Below the pieces are notes generated by a model, which had not been told where the DNA came from, made no database searches, and worked only from the letters and a program-made list of their open reading frames with translations. Source: Cornus controversa (lineage: Eukaryota > Streptophyta > Magnoliopsida > Cornales > Cornaceae). Taken from it: a stretch of 64,000 nt of DNA. The position numbers were made by a program, and so were the translations under genes. Below, one piece after another: positions 58,657 through 64,000 of this stretch. Positions within the stretch are counted from its first letter, which is position 1, and the number at the start of each line of letters is the position of its first letter. The stretch covers positions 8,419,501 through 8,483,500 of the forward strand of contig CM048850.1 in assembly GCA_026545225.1 (NCBI GenBank), written 5' to 3'.

Positions 58657-59236
58657 GTATTTCAAAACAAAAAAGGTATCTGATAATTAAATTTTTATTA
58701 ATATTTAAAATTAAAGAAAGTTATTAAATAAAATCTAGTATTGAGTCTATTGACATTCTGTTAGTTTTATAAAAAAAATTATGGCTACAGTTGTTAAACT
58801 TTAACTAATTTTTTATTTTCTTTTTTAACTTTTAGATTTGAGTTTTTTTTTTTTTTTTTTAACAATATGTTTTCACGGATTTGTCAAAAAAAAAAAAAAA
58901 CAAAACGAAAGTTTTTCAAACAAACCCTGAATTTTTATGGAATCTCTTTCCAATACAAGGATAGAAAGCTAGCCCATGTGTCATTCCACGTAAGCAAAAA
59001 AGCTGCCTTGCACAACACCTCGGATCCACGTCATCGAAGCTTTAATTGCTTCCACCACACGATTGGATAAGTCAAAGGGGAGCTTCCGGAACAAGCCACA
59101 CAGTTGACGATCAACCACAAAAGTTGTCATGACTATACATATACAGTACATAATAAATATATATATACACATACACACACAACAAACACAGACATACTTG
59201 CTATTCATACGGAGTACTATATTTGAAGGGTGAGAT
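58657..59236 (+). promoter_or_regulatory. Upstream region of the SMR gene
   Basis: Starts with A/T-runs, then less AT-biased sequence from 58970. ACGT cores occur near 58990 (CCACGTAAG) and 59028 (CCACGTCATC); such cores can bind bZIP factors. AATAAATATATATATACAC at 59151-59169 lies about 75 bp before the ATG and could serve as the TATA region. Element assignments are by eye. Confidence 0.4.
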
Positions 59237-59455
59237 ATGGAGGTGAGTGGTGGTTATGGGGCGGTGGAAGATGGGTGCAGGACACCGAGACACGGCGAGT
59301 GTCAGATTCCGGCAGCTTCGGTTTGCCCACCGGCACCGAAAAAGAAAGCCGTTTACATGAAACAGCGAACTCCGCCGCCGAAGAACGGGTATTTCCAGCC
59401 ACCTGATCTTGAGATCATCTTCGCTGTTGCACCCAGAGGAGAAGCTTGTGCTTAA
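59237..59455 (+). CDS. SMR: SIAMESE-related (SMR) cyclin-dependent kinase inhibitor
   Basis: SMR proteins are small plant-specific nuclear inhibitors of cyclin-CDK complexes. They restrain mitosis and promote endoreduplication in development and under stress. This is one uninterrupted 72-residue frame without introns, the normal form and roughly the normal size for the shortest family members. It shows CRTP (14-17), IPAA (24-27), CPPAPKKK (30-37) and, near the C terminus, PPPKNGYFQPPDLEIIF (46-62). The CRTP...IPA...CPP-P-KK order and the NGYFQPPDLE block are what I recall of the SMR4/SMR8-like subgroup, so the paralogue number is left open. The ATG is the first in frame after a TATA-like tract, in GAGATATGG context. 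It ends with TAA at 59453. No close gene neighbours; transposon pieces lie on both sides. Confidence 0.85.
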   Translation: MEVSGGYGAVEDGCRTPRHGECQIPAASVCPPAPKKKAVYMKQRTPPPKNGYFQPPDLEIIFAVAPRGEACA

Positions 59456-59602
59456 TTAGATTAAACACATATATGGGGGTCCACTTGTTTTAATTAGTCT
59501 GTGAATATAGTGTAATGCTTCATTTATGCCAGCTTTCATTTTCTTCTTACATTTTGTGTATTTTAAAGAAGTCTATGAATGATCAGAAATATTTCGTTCT
59601 AC

Positions 59603-59605
<3 letters not shown>

Positions 59606-59664
<59 letters not shown>
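59606..59664. repeat. (CT)n(TA)n compound microsatellite
   Basis: About 17 CT units are followed by about 12 TA units, 150 bp after the SMR stop codon. It is probably in or just beyond the 3' UTR and likely to vary in length. Confidence 0.92.
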
Positions 59665-60324
59665 CTCTGTTCTTGTAGAGTAGTAATAGTGGTAGGAATT
59701 GTGGAGTTTCAACTGCAACGGGCTGAGGTTAGACCAGTCGAGTGTGGACTGGACCAGTTTGCCCCTAATTTGTAGAATTATGAGTCTTCTTTTGGGCGGA
59801 AAATTTTATATGTGTTTGATTTGTTTGTAAATTGTCGGGTTCTGTAAATGATTCTATGTCAGTTTTTTTTATTATATAAGGAAATAAAAATAGAAATTTT
59901 TTAGATAAGAAAATGAGAAGAGAATAAAGAAAAAAGATTTGGAAGATACATATTTTATGTTTGGTTTCCATTTTTAAGAAGAAAATGAAAGGAGAATGAG
60001 TGATTAAGAGGGTCTCCTTAACAATGAAAGTTACCTTTTTCTACCCCTCGGTAGAAGTGAGAAGATTTGAAGAAAAATGATATGCATCATCAACAACCTT
60101 CTTGGTCGACCCGCAATCAGACACGTGAAAGAGAATTATTTGCAATATGTCCCTAGAATGTTTTTTCTTTAACTATTTGTAATACTAAATATGTCCCTAG
60201 AATGTTTTTTCTTTTTCAGAAATTTAGATATGGACCTAGAACATTGAAGGATAACAAATCCTTGAATTGTTTCTAAACTACATATACATTCATTTTCACT
60301 TCTTCTACCTAAATTACATTTACA
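59665..60324. other. Intergenic stretch after SMR
   Basis: No gene recognised. A block of about 40 bp (AATATGTCCCTAGAATGTTTTTTC) is duplicated at about 60149 and 60188. Some of this may be SMR 3' flank. Confidence 0.45.
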
Positions 60325-60327
60325 TTT

Positions 60328-60554
60328 AAGACTCCGTTTGTTTCGACATAAAATATTTTTTGAAAAATATTTGTAAAATTTTTTGGTGTTTGGTAGTATC
60401 AACCAAACTAGCTATTTAATATTTTACGGATTTGTTACATTAATCCAAACATTTTGGTGTGAAATTTTATGTGTATAATATTTTTCTTTTTTAAAATATG
60501 CAATCAAACACCAAATTCTTTTAGAAATATGTTATATCGAAACAAACAGAGCCA
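60328..60554. mobile_element. Small Tourist-like MITE (227 bp)
   Basis: The left end AGACTCCGTTTGTTTCGACA pairs with the reversed right end TGGCTCTGTTTGTTTCGATA, giving inverted repeats of about 30 bp. TTA flanks both sides (60325-60327 and 60555-60557), as for Harbinger-mobilised elements. Confidence 0.85.
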
Positions 60555-60747
60555 TTAGAAATAAATATACAATATTCTGATATATAATTACAAGTTTACA
60601 ATTTTCGAGCACTATAGAAGTTGTGCTTTAAGGTTCAGTTCTATGGCTTACACCTAACTCCTTCAAACCTTCACCGTGGCCACCACCATCACAACCCACT
60701 ACCAATCAGTGCACCATTATGCCAATCAATTTAGGTTCACATGCATA

Positions 60748-62640
60748 TGTTTGCACCCAAATTGGGTATTTGATTCACCTAGGAGTGACAAGGCGAATAA
60801 GGGGGTCTAGGTCAGCAGAAAGGTGAAAGAAGTATGACCAGGTCCCACTCCGAGCCTAGTCAACGTTCCTCACGACCATATCCAAACTACAGCCACAATA
60901 AGATTTATTCTTTCTTGGAAATGCTTCGGTTCCTTAAGTCGGGCATTATAAAAAAAGAGGTAGGGTCCGGATGATGTTGTTAACTATTAATGGACAAGGG
61001 TGCCTACTGTTGTCCCATCAACTAACAAGGGCACAGAGCAAAACGATTAGGATAAAACAAACACTCAAGTATCTGTGGTCAAACACTTGAATGTATGTAA
61101 GAAGATATGTTTGTTGGCACTATTGCCAAACCTAGAAGGTTACATCCGTGTCAGTCAAAAGAATGCATCTCATGTGAAATAATAGCCTTTATCAAAGAGC
61201 ACACCCCTGTCGTCCACGTAGCATACTCTAAACATGGACCTAGGATTTCAGACACTACAAATGGAACTCATTTATAATGAAGTTAAAGGTTTGCCCCATT
61301 TTGCACCTCCCCAAATATTGGAGAAGTTTTAAACACATTCAATCAGAGATTGCACCCTCTGATCCACCAGATCAAAATTCACAAAAGACTACATCGTTGG
61401 ATCGTAAACAGACCTCATTATCTAGACAAATCTAATCATTGGATCATAGATCAAACTTCACCATCGCATCCGACACGTTCCAAAAAATTAGATTCGCATC
61501 GTATTGTGTTCCCGATCACTCAAGTTATCACAGGGATAAAATTATAATTTTAAACTAGGACAAATATAATAGTCCAATCTGCAATCATACTTTACCATTG
61601 CATTCAGCATATCCCAAAACCTTGGAGTCACCTGGGATCGCATCATATTGCGTTCCCAATTACTCAAGACATCATAGGGGCAAAATCACAAATTCTGCAC
61701 CAAGACAAATCTAATAGTCTAATATGTGATCAGACTTTGCCATTGTGTCCGGAACATCCCAAGACCTTAGAATCACTTATCTCATCATATTACGATCCCG
61801 ATTACTCAATCATCACAAGGGCAAAATTGTAATTTTACACCAGAACAAATCCAACAGTTCGATCGACAATTGGGCTTCACCATCATATTTGGCACATTAA
61901 AAAATATTAAGGTGACTTAGAATCGCATCATATTGCAATCCCAATTATTCAATCATCAAGGATAGAAGTTTCTAATCTTACACCGAGACAAATTTACCTG
62001 TTCGACCAATGATCAGACCCCACCATTGTGTCTAGAACACCCAAAAAAACCTAAGATAGACCTAAGATCAAAAACGATACTCAAATCTGTGGTCCAATCA
62101 AGTAGAGTCAAAGGGATAAAGGTAGAATGAACATTGACAACTCTTTGAAAAATTCTACTGATGTCATGGATGACATCACTCGAATGATGTCATCCAAATG
62201 ACATAAGCAGGGACCACGTTGCCATCAAAAATTCGATAAACAACAGCCTGCACCTTGAAGTGCAGACCCCCTAAAAATAACTAGAATTTACAATTCTGTG
62301 CTTTAAGGTGCGAAAATATGTTTCCCAAAAATTTTAGAATGACCAACGTGTCCCCAATGCAGAAGTCTATAAATAGGAGGTCATTTCTCTCCATTTTCAT
62401 AGAACAACATACTATATTGTTATAATGCCTCTATAGTCTCTCAAAGAGTCTTTCTCTAGACTTTCTCTTTCTAAAAGAGCTCTCTCTCTACCCAAGTAGA
62501 GAGGAGCCCTTCCTATACATATCAAATCTCCAATTTCACTCAAATTCAAGCTCAAGTCATCTTTTATATCCTTTTTGAAGAAGGTACTCAAGAGAAGTAA
62601 GCCTCTAAGGAGGCTTTTCAAGTCATCTTATTTTGCCGCT
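60748..62640 (+). mobile_element. Gypsy (Tat/Ogre-like) LTR, plus strand
   Basis: It starts TGTTTGCACCCAAATTGGG, like the minus-strand LTR at 23109. It carries ~140-bp tandem repeats, a diverged GTGCTTTAAGGTGCGAAAA block near 62300, a TATA-like TCTATAAATAGGAGG at 62368 and a CT-rich leader with GAGAGGAGCCCTTCC, the same order as the LTR at 39620-41260 but on the other strand. It might extend to 63194, where a CA and PBS occur, but a second TATA at 62991 makes two overlapping elements possible. Confidence 0.55.
61340..62050. repeat. ~140-bp tandem repeat, 5 copies
   Basis: ACAAAT landmarks lie at 61426, 61560, 61705, 61845 and 61988. Units contain GGGCAAAATTGTAATTTTACACC-like and CATATTGCGATCCCGATTACTC-like words, the reverse complement of the 40600-41150 array. 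Confidence 0.85.
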
Positions 62641-63194
62641 TCGACATGTACCATTGAACTAGCAGGGGATAAGAGATAAGGGTTAAAATCACATGCAAAT
62701 AGATGAGTTGTGCAAGACATAAAGTAAATGCAATGTCACACCTTGATTTCCAACACTTGGAAGGGTAAGGAAAATGGGGTTGATTAAGTTAAACATCAAC
62801 ACCTTTCACCAGCAATTAGGCTCTGACGCTGATGAGGTATTTGACTCCAATTATAAGTCAGGTAACATATGCGATTGTAATTTGTATGACGTGGATGAGA
62901 GATGAACTTTAACCAAGACTCTTCTATCTCCAGATAAGACTAGGGAACTGAAGGGCTAGTCTCCTACTCGATGCGTTCTCGTCTGACTGCTATAAATACA
63001 GGGGCGATCCATATTCCAGGTATGTAATTAATATCCTATAAGTGCTTTTACAACTTAAAAATCCTTTTCAATATATGACTTGAGAGTTAGAGTGTAATCG
63101 GTCGGCACTGTGTCGGTGTCTTTTTGGTTACCCCTTGTTTGTCTTTTTCAAGTTAGCGTTGACCTAGATCACAAATCAGTTTGTGCTTCATCAG
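62641..63194 (+). mobile_element. Probable 3' part of a gypsy LTR
   Basis: CTGCTATAAATACAGGGGCG at 62989 is a strong TATA candidate. The sequence then runs to CTTCATCA at 63194, immediately before a primer-site-like sequence. The left end of this LTR is not determined. Confidence 0.5.
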
Positions 63195-63195
63195 T

Positions 63196-63211
63196 TGGCA
63201 CCGTGTATGGA
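63196..63211 (+). other. Primer-binding site of gypsy element
   Basis: TTGGCACCGTGTATGG follows the LTR end CATCAG. It resembles the TTGGCGCCGTCTGTGG site common in plant Tat-type gypsy elements. Confidence 0.65.
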
Positions 63212-64000
63212 AGACGATCACGAACTTGATTGTTCTACGCGAAGCATGATGCACCTATGATCTAGGTTAGAGACCGCAGCCGATAAGGATCCTTCTGCCT
63301 ATCACAATCCAGGCGGCCAGGATCCTCCTGCCAGTCACAATCCTGTCGGCCAAGATCCTCTTGCAGAACATAATCCACCAGCCAGTTAAGATCCGCATGT
63401 CGGTCATAATCCGCCAGTTTGCTAAGATCCTGCTGGCCACAACCTTGCTGCTCATAACCTTCTTGTAGCGGGAGAAGAAGGCATGCTTCCCCCTGGTCAG
63501 GGAGACTTACCTAGAGTACGTCTCGGAGCCCCAAAATACCAGGAGTGTGTCGCAGCGTTGGAACACCAGGTTCAGAACTTAAATCAAAGTCTGATCTAGG
63601 TACTCCAACAAAATGTCGCAATCTTGCAACGCTCCCCCCCCCCCCCCCGACGACACCGGTGCCGTCACGAAGCCACCCAGTATATCCAGAAGGGAACAAT
63701 GTTACACGAGATAGTGGGATCTTGGTGGATGGCGTTTCCTAGAGTCATGTGGGAAGCGAGCAAGTTGGGGTTAATCCCATTCAACTAATTTCGTCTGAAA
63801 GAGTTTGTACTCATGGATATTCGGGGCAGGTAGGGGAAATTGCTTATTATGACATGGAGATACAGGACCTCAGAGCTAAGGTGAAAAGTATAGCCTATGC
63901 CATGAAGGGGAAAGGCCCTGCTATAGTGGAGGATCTGGTCCAACAAACCAACCTCCCTTTTACCTCTGGAGTAATGAATTGTCCTTTGCCCAATAAGTTC
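63209..64000 (+). pseudogene. Start of gypsy gag with 33-bp repeats, runs off the window
   Basis: The ATG at 63209 (in the PBS overlap) gives MEDDHELD and a stop soon after. Five 33-bp units (about 63283-63450) encode DPPASHNPVGQ-like 11-residue repeats, with stops in the fourth and fifth. Later comes VAALEHQVQNLNQSL, a coiled-coil-like stretch, then a poly-C run of about 16 at 63633-63648 that probably shifts the frame. No pol is in view, so the assignment rests on context. Confidence 0.55.

Overview
This window looks like nuclear DNA from a flowering plant, probably a eudicot. It is AT-rich, full of simple repeats and nested plant transposons, and holds one short intronless plant-specific gene. 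No bacterial operon, rRNA, convincing tRNA gene or CRISPR array is visible. Almost all of it is layered transposable-element DNA, and I recognise one likely host gene: a SIAMESE-related (SMR) CDK-inhibitor gene at 59237-59455 (+).

Layout. 1-1990: minisatellites (47 and 42 bp), a purine tract and degenerate repeats ending at a polypurine-like tract and a TGTAGACA boundary. This resembles the repeat-rich 3' UTR of a Tat/Ogre-type gypsy element. 2683-13650: palindromic repeats of about 500 bp split by an 8.7-kb PIF/Harbinger transposon (3915-12624, TSD TTA). The transposon has an apparently intact three-exon transposase, a broken Myb/SANT-like partner gene and a nested 3.2-kb candidate solo LTR. 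13651-16213: AT-rich decayed repeats. 16214-18732: a copia deletion derivative (LTR, PBS, gag only). 19910-21149: a 1.2-kb Tourist-like element. About 21.5-24.98 kb: the LTR end and PPT of a minus-strand gypsy element, with a broken plant-mobile-domain ORF antisense to it. 24985-37332: a Tekay-like LTR (+) interrupted by a complete but dead Tekay-like chromovirus (-) at 26988-36545.

37333-41260: a repeat array of about 98 bp whose units carry short palindromes, then a gypsy LTR (-). 41772-42918: a Mutator-type MITE with a perfect 9-bp TSD. 43112-51747: a minus-strand copia remnant into which a Tekay-like LTR and a second, plus-strand copia element (46785-50701) are nested. 52477-55404: another solo Tekay-like LTR. 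55742-58648: two related 0.8-kb TIR elements in opposite orientation around a 1.3-kb spacer. 59237-59455: the SMR gene. 60328-60554: a small Tourist MITE. 60748-64000: a gypsy LTR (+), a primer-binding site and a repeat-bearing gag start that runs off the window.

How the parts relate: the Harbinger element could supply transposase to Tourist-type relatives such as 19910-21149 and 60328-60554. The other transposable elements look dead by stops, frameshifts, deletions or solo-LTR formation. I see no convincing undescribed biochemical system. The most unusual structures are the palindromic repeats, the antisense mobile-domain ORF, the intact transposase beside a broken partner, and the inverted MITE pair near the cell-cycle gene. 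All calls come from reading the sequence without database searches.
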